Of a stretch of 64,000 bases of DNA, positions 21,013 to 33,580 are shown in pieces. Where the stretch lies: positions 1-64,000 of the forward strand of contig PUFA01000535.1 of the NCBI GenBank assembly GCA_003508835.1. The letters are read 5' to 3'. Position numbers and translations under genes: made by a program. The stretch is from Eonycteris spelaea (lineage: Eukaryota; Chordata; Mammalia; Chiroptera; Pteropodidae). Under the pieces are notes generated by a model. It worked only from the letters and a program-made list of their open reading frames with translations. It was not told the DNA's origin and did not search any database. Each line of letters begins with the position of its first letter. The stretch's first letter is position 1.

Positions 21013-21726
21013 AGGTACTGTTACTTTAACCACATAGTAGAGAAATTTATAGCCAGTAGGCTCAAGAATTAGAATTCTCTTTTAAGGTAGTCTGCATCCA
21101 AAGCTCATTGACTTTTTGCACAGCTCTGCATTCCAAAGCACTGTTCTGAAGGTGGCCAGAGTTACTGATAGTAATAGAGAAACTATTACAAAAGTGAGGA
21201 CTGTGCATGTAAACAATACAACTTTGTACATTCTTTTGCTATAAAACAGAGCCAGGGGCCTCTACTGAGTAAAAAACTCAGCAACTTGTTTCACTCTGAG
21301 AGTGAGCAGGCAGATAACGTGATACATACCAACAAGGACAACTGAGGAGGAAGTAAAGAGAAAAAGTTAAATGAAGGTTATTACTCTACATTTTCACTTT
21401 TTAAGAGTGTTTCAGATTTTTTATTTTAAAATAAAGAGAACAACACAATTTTTAGAAGTAATTGTAATGTTTAAACAAATTATAGAAAGGTAGAGAAACC
21501 TTCCTTCATCCTCAATTCCAGTACTTGTAAATTTTAACCTCAGAATTAACTACAGTTAAGAGATTGGTACATTTGTTTCAAGACCTCTTCCTGTGTTTCC
21601 CCAGATAATACTTAAGTGTAGAAAATATGTTCCTTTGATCTTTGTTTTAAAATCATAATTATGCTTAAAAATTTTTAATCATATTATTGTGCAAGCTACT
21701 TTTCTAACACTAAGTTATTTACTAAA

Positions 21727-21766
<40 letters not shown>

Positions 21767-21999
21767 AATCTCAAAGTAATGTTATTTTTAATTTACAAAT
21801 GACAACTAAGAAGATGCTTACCTTAAAAATGAAAAAAATATATATTATTGTTTCAGAGAGCATGCTCCCAGGGTTGATAATGGATAGAATAGTATCTTAC
21901 TTTAGAGAAGAAAAAGGCATTCCTGTTTTTACATGTGTTTACAATTTATCACATATATTCTAAATTTATAGGTTGTTTTAGTTAAAAATTTTAAACTAC
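21013..21999. other. Unique noncoding DNA with a (CA)n repeat
   Basis: A (CA)n tract of about 35 bp at 21728-21762 passes into a short TA run. No gene or other repeat is recognised. The sequence 21100-21330 is slightly less AT-rich but shows no open frame of note. Confidence 0.55.
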
Positions 22000-22990
22000 A
22001 TATAGTAAATTTCACTTTTTTGATGGGCACATCTATAAATTATGACGAATACAGATAGTTGTATAACCACCACCACAATCAAGATACTGACAGTTTCATC
22101 ACCTCAAAAATGCAGAGTATTCTGGCTTGGCTGTTATTTTCTTTTAGCACTTTAAAGACATCATTCCACTGTCTTCTGTCTTCCACAGTTTGTGGTGAAA
22201 AATTCAGTTATTCAAATCATCATTTTCCCCATATGTAATATATTCTTTTCTCTGGTGTTTTCAAGAATTTTTCCTTTTTTTTGGTTCTAAGTATTTTGAT
22301 TATGATGTATCTGACCATGATTTATATTCATTCTGTTTGGAGTTTTCTGAGCTTCGTGAATCTGTAAATTTATACTTTTCCCAAATTTGGTACAGTTTCA
22401 GCCAATCTATTTCTAGCCTCCTTTTTGGGACTTCAATGACATTAACTTTGTTTTGAAAAGGCTAATAATGTTATTTTAAAATGATTAAAACAATTAGTCA
22501 TAGAGCTGGTAAGATATTGTATTAGTTTTATTGAGATATAATTCATATATCATACAATTCACTCACTTATAATATACAATTCAAATATTAAAATGTTTAA
22601 TACTGTCCCACACAGGTCCCTGAAGATACATTTTTTTTCCATTTCTTTTCTCCCTGTTCTTCAGACAAGATAATTTGTATTGATCTACTGACTTTTTTTT
22701 CTGTCATCTCCTTCAATAAATGTTTTAATTTTAATAATTATATTTTTGTGTTCTAAATTTTCAGTTATTCTCTTTATAGCTTGTATTTCTTGGCTCAGAA
22801 CGTATATCTCTCCATTCATTTTAAGTGTCCATCTTTACCATATGGAGCATGTATAAAATAGCTGCTTTAGAGTCTGATAATTTTAGAATCTGCATTGTCT
22901 CAGGTTTAGCATCTTTTATTGTTTCCTTAAATGATTTATGCTGGACATGGTGAATGTTATATTTGTACTTCAGATCCTGTTAAAAGTCTC
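22000..22990 (-). mobile_element. Old L1 fragments, minus strand
   Basis: The reversed L1 3' end ('gtataaccaccaccacaatc', near 22061-22080) is followed by reversed L1 5' region sequence ('gcttcgtgaatctgtaaatt', near 22352) and a second L1 3' end at about 22515-22600. L1 5' region words resume near 22600-22960 ('cccacacaggtccctgaag'). At least two old L1s are mixed here, all decayed. Confidence 0.7.
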
Positions 22991-23027
22991 TGATGAATGA
23001 TGAGCTGTTTGTTTGTTTTTATTGGTT

Positions 23028-23111
23028 CACTAGTTGGTTGGCTGGTTGGCTGGTTGGTTGGTCGGTTGGTTGGTCGGTTGGTTGGTTGGTTGGTTGGTTG
23101 GTTGGTTGGTT
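23028..23111. repeat. (TTGG)n microsatellite
   Basis: About 84 bp of GGTT/GGCT/GGTC tetranucleotide units. The C-bearing variant units cluster in the left half and the right half is pure. Confidence 0.93.
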
Positions 23112-24629
23112 TAGCAGGAGATCAATTCATTTAGGTTCAGAATGCCAAGTTCTTAGTTGCCTTCTATGAGCAGTGGTTCCAGTATCGGCTCAGTTTTCTA
23201 AATCACTGCTATGCTGTTTGGGTCTACTCCGCATATGCACCACTAAGGACTTTGGGTCTTGGACAGCAGTTTATAATGCATTTCAGTTTTCAAAGCCTTT
23301 TCTGTGCTTTTTGTGTCTGTTCTCTGAATCACAGCTTAGAACTTGTATCAGTTTAAACCCAGAATTAAGGAACCTCCTTCTTCAATCTTTTAGTATCTGA
23401 AACTTCACCATAGTTTCCATTTCCAAGAGGCCTCTTTCCTTGGTTCCTCTAGCTAGAATACAAGGGTTTCTCTCATAGTTTTAAAACGCATGTACTGTTC
23501 TGGAGTTCTGTACAACTGGGGCCAAAATTAGAGCAAAGCAAGTAAAATAGAGAGAGAGAAAATAATTTGGATTCCACGCACATACTTTGGTCCACCAACG
23601 CTGTTTTCCTTGGTTCCTCTAAAAAAATATATATGGGAATGTCTTGCCTTAGGGTTTTAGGTGAGTGCCACATCAATGTAGTACTACAGCTTTATAACTA
23701 TTTATGATCTCAGGCAAGGCCTAGAAAGAAAAGAAGATAAACATTTCCCTTAGATTTTCCAGACCATTTTGTCAGTACCCTAGCTAGAACAAAAGTGTTA
23801 CTCAAAGAGTTTTTGCTGTCCACACCCAATGCTCTGTTCTGAAACATTCACCACCCTTAAGTCAAAGCCAAACAAAATAAAAACAAATAGTAAATTCTTC
23901 ACTTTGCTGATCATTCTTCAAGTGTTTGCTTCTCTCCTCAATCTATCTTTTTCTTTTTTACTTTACAGAGTCTAAATTAGTTATGTTTTGTGTTCTTTCC
24001 ATAGTTTTTAACCATAATTAATGGGGAAAATAGCCTATAGTGGACTTACTCTGTCTTGTCCAGCACCATAAGTCTCAGGCAGTATCTTTTGATTGAGGAA
24101 AAGACAAATAAAGGGAAATCACTTATATAAGATCTACCTGGCTACCATTTTCTCATGCGTCACCTTCCCAAGGATATGAAATCATGAAATAAAATAATGA
24201 GCAATTATGTAGATAAAAACAAAATAAATCAGGAGAATCAATATTAATATCAAAATAGAATTCAAGGAAAAATGAGCATTATTTGATACAAAGAATAAGT
24301 TGTTTTAATTAAAATGTATAATTTACAATGAGAATATAACAGTAATAAATCATTACAAAATAACATAGTATCTCTACCACAAATGTACATATAAGCAAAA
24401 TATTTATAAATTCAAGGAGAAATTGAGATAAATATAATTGTAGTGAGAGGTTGATGTATCATATCACTCAATCTTTGATAGACAAAAGTAGAAAAAACAA
24501 TACTGGAGAAAATTTGAAAATATAACATGCATTTAAATTAGTAGGTATATATCTAACAAAATATTTTAAGAAGAAAATACACATTCTTTTCCAAGGCTCA
24601 TGAGCATCTCCAAAAACTGATTATACTCT
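23112..24629. other. Unique noncoding DNA
   Basis: Early part (23160-23420) has T-rich sequence that may be L1-derived. No exon or named repeat is supported through 24629. Confidence 0.45.
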
Positions 24630-24862
24630 AGACTATCATATCTAACAAACTTTTTCTCTAAAGGGCCAGAGAGTAAATATTTTAGGCTTCATGGTTCTTA
24701 TGGTCTGTCACAAGTGTACAACTCTGCCATTGTACTGTGAAAGCAAATACAAACAATACAGAAACAAGTGAGCATGGTTCTGTTCCAATGAGACTTTATT
24801 TACGAAAATAGGTGGTGCATCAGATTTGACCCATAGGCTGTAGTATGCTAACCCTCATCTAA
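24630..24862 (+). repeat. MER-type DNA transposon fragment (probably hAT)
   Basis: The passage with 'actttttctctaaagggccag', 'taaatattttaggcttcatg', 'actctgccattgtactgtga' and 'ccaatgagactttatttacg' follows a well-known mammalian nonautonomous DNA element. I recognise the family by its words but am not sure of its exact name. Confidence 0.65.
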
Positions 24863-25234
24863 ACTAATCAAAGGAACTAAAATCTCTGAAGATTGCTCTA
24901 GTAGTGGGCTGCAAGATAGGTCAAATAACAGAAATGAGTCTTAAATCAAGTGCAAATTCAAATATTGTCAGGTGTCTTGACAGACGAAGAGTAAAGCAGC
25001 CTGATATAAGAAGAGGCAGTGGTATTTTGTTATTGATCAATGAGAAAGGTAAGAGCAGAAGAATCATAGCATTACTAGGAAAATTATATTACACCTGACT
25101 CTCAATCTAATAGATTCAGCTTGAGTTGAAAAATATATTCCAGGCAAAATGAAAGCTAACTTCAGTGAAATTCACTAATCCTTAAGATTTACTAAAGTAA
25201 CTAATTACATTTATATTGATGCAGATTTGTTTTG
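24863..25234. other. Unique noncoding DNA
   Basis: A 64-codon frame (24904-25098) has no family resemblance. No repeat is recognised. Confidence 0.45.
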
Positions 25235-25395
25235 ATGGAAAGCCACTGGATTAATAATAAATTTAATTGGGGTTTCTGTCACTAATTAGCTACATGTCCT
25301 TAGGTAAGCCATTGAGTCTCTTTTGACTTCAGTTTCTTCAACAAATAAAAAGGGATTTGTAGTGAATAATCATTCATATGTCTTACAGTTTAAAA
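25235..25395 (+). repeat. MIR SINE
   Basis: Words 'cactaattagctacatgtcc', 'ttaggtaagccattgagtct' and 'ttcagtttcttcaacaaata' align with the MIR 'acttactagctgtgtgacc ... cctcagtttcctcatctgta' core. Confidence 0.75.
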
Positions 25396-25879
25396 TTTTA
25401 CTCTATCATTTTAAAATTTATTAATGCTTGTTAGTGTTTAATGATCTACTTAGCTATTTTATGAATTACTTATCTTTTTTAAAGGATAACTGCCTGGAAA
25501 AGTGATGTATCCATTACACAAATTTGCAATCAATTCATTTCAATTGCAAACAAAGCAATGGAAATAAAATAAATGACTTCTTAGGGACTTGTCTTAAATT
25601 ACCATATCTAAAAATTAAAAGCAAATTTCAGATGATAGAAGCAAAGGAATGAAGAAGGTAATTGAAGAAAAATAGGTAACTGGATACAGTAGGCTATGAT
25701 AGAAAATACATCAGCAATTATTTCTAGCATGAAGAGTTGTCTAGAGAACTATGGAATCAGATAGTGATTATATTTTTATTGAGGAATAAATCCATTATGC
25801 ATGCAAAAAATAGATGCTGAATAAGTTCTCTTAAAAGAATAAAATAGATTTGATTCTCTCCAATGCTTTTTGCATTTAT
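25396..25879. other. Unique noncoding DNA
   Basis: AT-rich sequence with nothing recognised. Confidence 0.5.
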
Positions 25880-26085
25880 TGTTTTCTCCATGCCAACTAC
25901 TTACACACATTATCACATTCAATTCTTATAATAAACTTACAAAATAGGTACTTGATTTTTCCCCTTTTACAGAAGTAGAAATGGAGGCATACATAGAACA
26001 AGAAATTGCCCAAACTTAGACACAGCTTAAAACAAAACATTGATTTGAACTCAGGTTTCTCTAACAATGAATGCTTTAAATATTG
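25880..26085 (-). repeat. MIR SINE, reverse orientation
   Basis: Reversed MIR words: 'tatcacattcaattcttata', 'aataggtacttgatttttcc', 'ccttttacagaagtagaaat' and 'agaaattgcccaaactta', in order. Confidence 0.75.
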
Positions 26086-26314
26086 CATTCCAGTGTTTCT
26101 CAATCTGAAATTCTCCTCAAAATAATTGCATCAACAATTCAAGTACTTGCAGAGTACATCCTATGTAACCAACAATATTGGATTCAGTCATAGATCTAAA
26201 AGTAAGTTTAGACTATATTTGGGCCAATAATGGAATATTTTCAGTAAGAAAATGACCATTAAAAATTGATTTCTTCGAGGAATATATAAGAATATTAAAA
26301 TCATTGCACTAGTT

Positions 26315-26985
26315 CTGGGATTTTAATATTTTAATTATATTTATTGAGGTGGCATTGTTTAATAAAATTATATATAAGTTTCAAGTATACATTCAATAAT
26401 ACATCATATGTATATTGCATTGGGTTTCACCACCCAAAGTCAATTTTCCTTCTGTCACCATATATTTGACCACTTTTACCCTTATCTACCTCAAACCTTC
26501 TCCTCTTTCCCTTTGGTAACCCCTAAACTGTTGTCTGCCTCTATGAGATTTTGTTTGTTTGTCTTTTTTGTTGTTTTCAGTTTTATATCCCACATATGAG
26601 TGGAATCATATGCTTCTCAACTTTTTTTGTCTGACTTATTTCACTTAATTTGGTTATCTCAAGATCCATCCATGTTGTCTCAAATGGCAGTATTCGTCTT
26701 TCCTAGTGGCTGAATAATATTCTATTTTACATATGTACCACATCTTCTTTATCCAATCATCTGTTGAAGACATGAAAAGATGTTCAACTTCACTAGCTAT
26801 TAGGGAAATGCAAATTAAAACCACAATGAGATAACACCTCACACAGTTAGAACAGCCATTATCAATAAGATAATAACAAGTGTTGGAGAAGTTGTGGGGA
26901 AACAGGAACCCTTATACACTTCTAATGGCAATGTAAATTGGTACAGCCACTATGGAGGGCCCTCATGAAATTAATAATTGAAAAC
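26315..26985 (-). mobile_element. L1 3' end, minus strand, with 5' inversion
   Basis: From about 26330 to 26764 the sequence is the reversed L1 3' UTR and ORF2 end ('ttattgaggtggcattgttt', 'gtaacccctaaactgttgtc', 'tatccaatcatctgttga'). At about 26765 it switches to plus-orientation ORF2 ('gacatgaaaagatgttcaac', 'ccacaatgagataacacc', 'ttggtacagccactatgga') up to about 26960. A direct orientation switch inside one element indicates twin priming, as at 19313. I did not find a convincing target duplication. Confidence 0.8.
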
Positions 26986-27205
26986 AATTATCTAGTTTTT
27001 TTTTTTACTTAGCATAATACTTTTGAGAATCATCCATGTTGTGTGTAAATAAGGGTTTTTTTTTCACTTTTATTCCTACGTAGTTTTCCATTTTATTAAT
27101 ATACCACAATTTATTTATCTATTGAAAGATACTTGGGTTGAATCTTGGTTTTGACTATTGTGAATAAATCCTCATAAATATTCAAGTATAGATAAATGTT
27201 TTCAA
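26986..27205 (-). mobile_element. Older L1 fragment, minus strand
   Basis: The words 'acttagcataatacttttga', 'gaatcatccatgttgtgtg', 'taccacaatttatttatcta' and 'ttgactattgtgaataaat' are the reversed 3' part of an old L1. Confidence 0.75.
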
Positions 27206-29439
27206 TTTTTCATGTAAAAGTTTACAATATATAGCAGGAATTAATGTAGGAGAACATCTAAAGGTAGGAAGAAGTCCATAATGGAGAAGTTCCTCCCTAT
27301 AAAAAGAAAGGAATTTTAAGAAGGATATGGTGTCAACATATTACTTATGCCCTAAAAACATAACTTTAGTGAGTCATATGCCTCAGAGTAGGACTAAGAA
27401 GATGACAATTGAAGGAGTCATTATACAAAACTATTATCAGAACATCAGAATTTTGTGGGGAGAGAGTTCAGTACAGTCGTGAGAATAGAAACCATATTTT
27501 AAGGAGTACAAAGAAACAGTAAGAAATGACAGCCACAAGTATAGCCTACTCTTTAAAAAGTATTGGCAGTAAAGAATGAGAGAGGGGAATAAAATGGTAG
27601 TTTTAGGAGATATTCAATTTCAAGGAAGATTGGGAAGGTTTCTGGGAAAAGCTTATCTTATTCGTGGGAAGAGAAGAGAGATTGACATTGCAGAACTGGG
27701 ACCATTGATACAGCAAGGTGCCAGAAGAATATGGAAAGGATGGAAAGAAGAGTCACTTGTCTTTAAAAAAAAATTCTTTTACAGAAAAAGGCAGGATGTT
27801 AGATAATTAGATATTGGTGGTGAGGAAGGTCTGGCAATAAAACTCTACTTAGAAGGAAATCAGAGAGGGTCAGAGAGTCATACTGAATGATCTCAATTTT
27901 ACCCAGGGAATTAAGTAACCATTTTAGAACTGAGATACTAGAGCCTGTATATGAAATGTTGGCATCTACCATAGGGAATGATCAGAAAAGGTCAGGAAGG
28001 AATGAAAGAATTAGCAAGCAAAGTGCAAAATCCAGCTGAAGTTCAGTAGCCAAAATTTATTGTGAACATGATCGTCATGGTTTGTGACTTTCCTCAGAAA
28101 TCTCAATCTTAGAAATAAAATCAGAGGAATGAAATAACAAGAAAATTCTTTCCTGAGTTGACAATGGGCTTTGCAGACTTAATAAGAGATTGAAGAAGTA
28201 AGGAATCATTTGAGTTAAGGAGAAAATATGTTAAAATAGCTGCTCATGTGTCCAAAGATGGGTAGGCAAGCAAGTTAAAAAAAAAACTAAATGAAAAATT
28301 TATCACGAGAGCTAAAGAAACTGGAGATTATTTGTGGGGCAGGAGCAAAAGGAGAGAGGTCAACAGGTATAAAGTAATAAAGGTAAGGAAGTAAATACTA
28401 TTGTGGTCAGAGGTTAGTGGTGGCTTGTCCTTAGAACTGACTTGCTAAAGAAACAGTCAAATGGACTAAATAAAGAATATGTTGGAAAGAAATTTGCTGG
28501 AAATGGAATTGCTACAGATTCCTTATTTAAGGTAAACTACTGCACGACACAATGAGAGAAGAAATGTGATGATAAACTAAAGATCTATTAAGATAGTTTT
28601 ACCTTTTCTGCAACAACACAGATTGCCTCCAGAAAGACTGAGACTTTATAACCAGCACCACATCAAATCAGAGAACAAAGACAAGCCATTACAAGTTCTT
28701 TGATAATGTACTGCTTTTCCCTACAATCCATTTATCAGTTTTAGTACATTCTGTTGCCATGCTTACTCTTTTGATTGCTACTACAGTCACAAAACAGTTG
28801 CTGTATAGTAACATTTCAACTGTCTGTCACATCCCCTAAGTAAACACTGGCAACTTAAACAGAAAAGATTTAATTTTGATAAACTCAGCTGGAGTATTAC
28901 TTTTATTATAAACAACACCAACATATTCTTGTTGACTATGGCAGAAACAAAACATGAGGATACAATAACAAAAACATTCAGCAGCAAAATTGGGGGTACA
29001 TGATGAGAGCTCAAAATCAAAGATAAAGACAAAGCCCAGTTTTATAAATCTGAGAGTTATAAGGTCTAACCTAGGACCATAGCAGCAATTTATAAAATTT
29101 GCTTGATACAATGAAAAGGAAATGGATACACAGAATTACAGGGATTACCACTGGAGAGTGTAGAGGGGAAAAGTAAAAAGAGACTTTTACTTTAACTATT
29201 TATATTTTTGTAATGCTTAAGTTTGTAATGTCAAGTATGTTTAACTTGAAAAAATTAAGGAATGAAAAAAAGGAGGAAGAAACTTACTACCTGTGCATAC
29301 TTGAGAAATATATGTAACCTAAGTGTCAATTTATTTAATTATACTATTAAGAACTATGTTTCTTATTTGTCCAATCAGTCAACAACTATGTTTTTGAGTT
29401 TAATGTTAAGCTTCTGTGAGTTGGCAATAGTTACTGTTG
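27206..29439. other. Unique noncoding DNA
   Basis: About 2.2 kb with no recognised gene. A 76-codon Lys/Arg-rich frame at 27576-27806 sits in purine-rich DNA and resembles no family. The minus-strand frames at 28787-29111 are hydrophobic, AT-driven and unrecognised. Confidence 0.45.
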
Positions 29440-29496
29440 TGAGAATTAAATTAAATTAAATTAAATTAAATTAAATTAAATTAAATTAAATTAAAT
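29440..29496. repeat. (AAATT)n microsatellite
   Basis: About eleven near-perfect AAATT pentamers in a row. Confidence 0.95.
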
Positions 29497-30649
29497 GATT
29501 CAGATAATGTGTCTTACACAGAGGAAATGCTCATAGATGTCATCATTTTCCTTTTATTTCTCACTAGAGAAATTGTATAAAGCAGAATTGCTCTCATAAT
29601 TTGAGGCATGTAAAGCAGCTTAGGGATTTGTGTAGAAATTGGTGAATGAGGAAGAACATTGGGCAGATCTGAGAAATCTGTCTAACTCCATGTTGTTTGG
29701 GTGAGCTGACTCTGATAAGCCTGAAAAGTCTCAGAGTTCTTGCATCTACTCTAAATAAGTTTGTTCTTGTATCAAGAAGATTGAGCTGCAAGTCTGAAGT
29801 CTTATTTTCATCTCTAAGAACTTACCTTTTGGAATAGATTAATCTTTATTTCAGCCCATCCAAAATTGTAACTTAAAGGTAAATTTATAGTTTCTTGAAC
29901 TATTTCATTTACTTGTTGGATGAAAGCTCTCCAAATCTTGGCTGTTCATATGTAATTTTAAAGATTAAGTGATAGTAAAAAAGCTAAAGTGTAAGATTAA
30001 AGAAATCAAATGTCTCTAAAAATTGAATGCTGCTGATGAAAAAAACATGATTTTTCTTCAAGGTTTATCTATGGAATGTCTTTAAGGAGGAGTGGAGTAG
30101 TGGTGCTTAGGGGAGTCAATTCATGATCTATCTCTCATCTCATTAAATAAGGTTGTTGTGAGGAATCACATGAAATTATTTAGGTAATGAGTCTGTCATG
30201 GAGTAATTAATTACATCTGGCACACCAATTATGGTTAAGCCTCCAGATTCAGTCAACTAAATCCAGTCTTTTCATCAGTTACCTTGTGATTCTGTAATAA
30301 ATACCATTAAAAAAACCTTTATTTTTGCGATCTCATGGAAGCATCTACTTATGATTTGAAAAAAAAAATCAACCCATTCGCTTATATACATTACAATGAG
30401 ACCCCATTATCCTGTTTTTCAGGATATTATAGAGAATAAAATTCTGACCTAGAAATACTTGCTTATAGGAATAATGTAATATGAAGATTAGATTTGAGCT
30501 TTAGATATATGCTTGAAAGAAAAAAAAAACTTTTAAATAAAAATGTTATAAGAGAATCAAGTCTTAGAGAGAAATTACACTTTCTTACTTAAGAAAAAGC
30601 CCACATTTTACTAATACTGTTCTATTGGAATCAGAATACTTTGACTTAT
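29497..30649. other. Unique noncoding DNA
   Basis: A weak MIR-like word ('aataaggttgttgtgaggaa') lies at 30147-30166. No exon is recognised. Confidence 0.45.
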
Positions 30650-30860
30650 GATTTGTGAATCCTGGCTCTCTTATGGATTATATTAACTAGCCATATAATC
30701 TTGAATAACTGATGGATTCATGTTTTCCACTTAAACCGTGAAGGCATGCTAGCTGACTTACCTTACTCATGGGGATACAATAAAGTTTAAATGAGATAAT
30801 ATAAGTACATGGATTTGGAAGAGTGTAAAGTACTATACAAATATAAATGAATATTCTTTA
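30650..30860 (+). repeat. MIR SINE
   Basis: Words 'gtgaatcctggctctcttat', 'actagccatataatcttgaa', 'actcatggggatacaataa' and 'gtttaaatgagataatataa' follow the MIR order from its core to its 3' end. Confidence 0.78.
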
Positions 30861-33580
30861 ATTTCCCTTTATCTATTCAATTCAAGCCTTTTCTACAATT
30901 CTATGCTCTTTGGCCCTTCTCTAAACATTTAAAATGGTAGTGTTCAAATATTTATACTTATTTCTAATCAGTGGTACTCTTTATTGAAGTGAAATAATGG
31001 GAAGATCAAGGAAATCTAAACTGTACTATAGATAAAAGGAAGGTTGTTCCATTTAAGTTGAAATATAACCTCTACTAGCTAAGCCCCACCACCCATTCCC
31101 ATCCCTCCACACCCACAGTTTGAAAACCCCTGAGGCTGGCCCACCAAATGCAATCAGAAAACTACTAATCTAATGACTGTAAAATAATTACTACCTGATT
31201 TAGTCCTAAATTATTCAAAATATTTGTGCACATTTTAATTACCACTTAGTTCCTCTATTTTTCAAAGGCAGGTTCAGTTCAGTCTCTAATTATTTCATCT
31301 TATTCTTTTGTGTTTATAGTACTAAACAAATTGATAAGCAGCCCGAAAACTATCTTCATCAAATCTTAGATCCCATTGATTGTAAAATGCACATTTTTTT
31401 ATGTACTACTAAGAAAGAAAAAACGTCTTTGCTAACCATAGTTTCTTACCATGATAAATTAGTTTGTAACCCATAGATTAGCAAAGATGGAAAACATCCA
31501 TGATATCTATTATTGACAAGAGTATGGAAAAACAGACTCTCTCATGCCACTAGTAGGAATGGAAATTATTACAAGCTTACTGAAAATCAGCCTCATCGAT
31601 TCATTTATTTATTGAATGTCTGGTATGTATAACAACAAAGAAAATTTGAAAAGGCCTTGCCCCCAGTAGAACGTAGATTTATGAGATAGAATAAACAAGT
31701 TAAATTAACAAATGAATATATGTATACACACACATACACGTGTGTGTGTGTGTGTTGTGTGTGTGTAAATGGTCAGGTACTGATGAATGTTATGACAAAA
31801 AGAATAAGCAGAATAAGAAAAAGAATGGCTGAAGGTGTTATCTTAGGGTGGTCAGATAGGTCCTCTCTGAAGAGATAACAATTAAGCAGGTAATTGAATG
31901 AAATAAAAAAAGGGTAACTGCAAGCACAAAGGAGACAGTTAAAAGATAACAAGGATCCTAGTGTATATGAAATGAATAACTATGGATTCCATAAATATAC
32001 TAGGAAGTCATTGGAGGATTTTGAATGAGGAATCAGCATAGTCTTGTTTGTATTTTTAAAGAATCACTCATTCTATAGTGTGCCAATTAGACCTTAGAGG
32101 GGCAAAGGTGAGAGCTCTTTGGAGATGGCTGCTATAGTTCAGCTGAGATATAATGATGTCTTGGACTAGGATTGTTGAGGCAGAGATGTGAGAGGGTTGT
32201 CACATTTGGAATATATTTTGAGGTAAACCTGAATGAATTTGCTGATGAATTAGATGTGGATTATGAGAGAAGGAGGAAGAATCAAGGACATTTCTTGGTG
32301 TTTGGCTGGGAGAGGGATAATAAGTGAAGAGAAGATTGAGGAGTGAAGTAGGAATAAAAATATTGATTTAACATGTGTTAAGCTTGAAATATTTATTAGA
32401 TATCCAAGTGCCTAGTCAGGAACTCAGGAAAGGTCAGAACAAGACATATAAATTTCAAAGTCATGGGACCAGCCGAGATCATGCAGAAAGCCATTTCATA
32501 TAAAGATCTTCAAGAACTGAGTTTTGGGACATTCTAACATTTGAATGTTAGGAAGAGGAAGAAGATCCAGCATAGGAGATTGGGTAGCCAACTCATTGAA
32601 GGAAAACAAGAGAATAATAGCATACCAAAAATCAAGGAAACATTGTTTCAAGAAGCATGTACCAAATTGTCAACTATACATGCAAAGTCTTAAGATTGAT
32701 TTTACTCATTGACCATCCCTGGCATTTATACTGCAAAAATATTCATGTATATGTACAAAGACGTAGCTATAACAGTATTCATTAGACTGTTGTTTAGAAT
32801 AGCACAATTGTAAGCTACCAAAATGTTAACATAGAATTATTTTTTAAATAATTAGAATTTCTCATGTGATGATAAAAACTATGTGAAAGCTAAAAATCAA
32901 AAACAATGTTCTTTTATAAATGTCTCAAAAGGATGTTCAAGATAAAAGAAAATAAAAATACATTTCTACATTCCTATCAAATCAGTACCTATACCAATAC
33001 CACTTTAGAAAATAAAGCTATTATCTATGTAAGTTTATATGTATAGAAAAAAAAATTCCCCAAATTGTACCAAATTAACAGTGATTTTTCTTCAGGTGAT
33101 TTTACTTCTTTAAATTTTCTATATTGTCTAATGCTATTTCCATTTTAAGAAAAAAATATCCATATGTTCTGTTGAGCCATAATAAATTGTACTGAAAATG
33201 AGAAGTCGACATCATTCCTTGAATCAACTCACAGATGTCACTTTTCACTACTCTAAGAATTTGCATCTAAGTCTAAATGCAATAGCATATATTTATGCAC
33301 TCTACTATATAAACCTCACTGGAAAATTGAAATTACTAACCTACAAATTCTGATGTTCAACCTCTTTTGGCCTATAAAATAAGACTTTCACATAATCACT
33401 ATGTTAGTTGACTTTTGACCTAATATTATGCTTCATTATCTGAGACACCCTAAATGTCATAGATCACCTCATGAAGACTGATTCTCTTCTGCCACCATCC
33501 TTAGAGGGTCCATCCCCCAACCAGGAAAGGCAATGTGGTATAATGAAAAAAAAAAACTCTAGATCAAGGGCGAAACAGAT
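30861..33580. other. Mostly unique DNA with a CA/TG tract and ancient dispersed repeat
   Basis: A (CA)n tract turning into (TG)n at 31722-31767 forms an imperfect palindromic alternating purine-pyrimidine run. Positions 31840-32110 ('gaggtaattgaa'-like words, 'ggaggattttgaatgagg', 'aagaatcactcattct') look like an ancient repeat of unknown name, shared with 48840-49160. No gene is seen. Confidence 0.5.

Noticed and set aside
23028..23111. Tetranucleotide array as a CRISPR-like or structured repeat
   Set aside because: The units are contiguous four-base repeats with no spacers, so it is a microsatellite in a mammalian context.
27576..27806. Basic 76-codon frame as a processed pseudogene
   Set aside because: Lys/Arg richness follows from purine-rich DNA. 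There is no poly(A) tail, target duplication or protein similarity I can recall.
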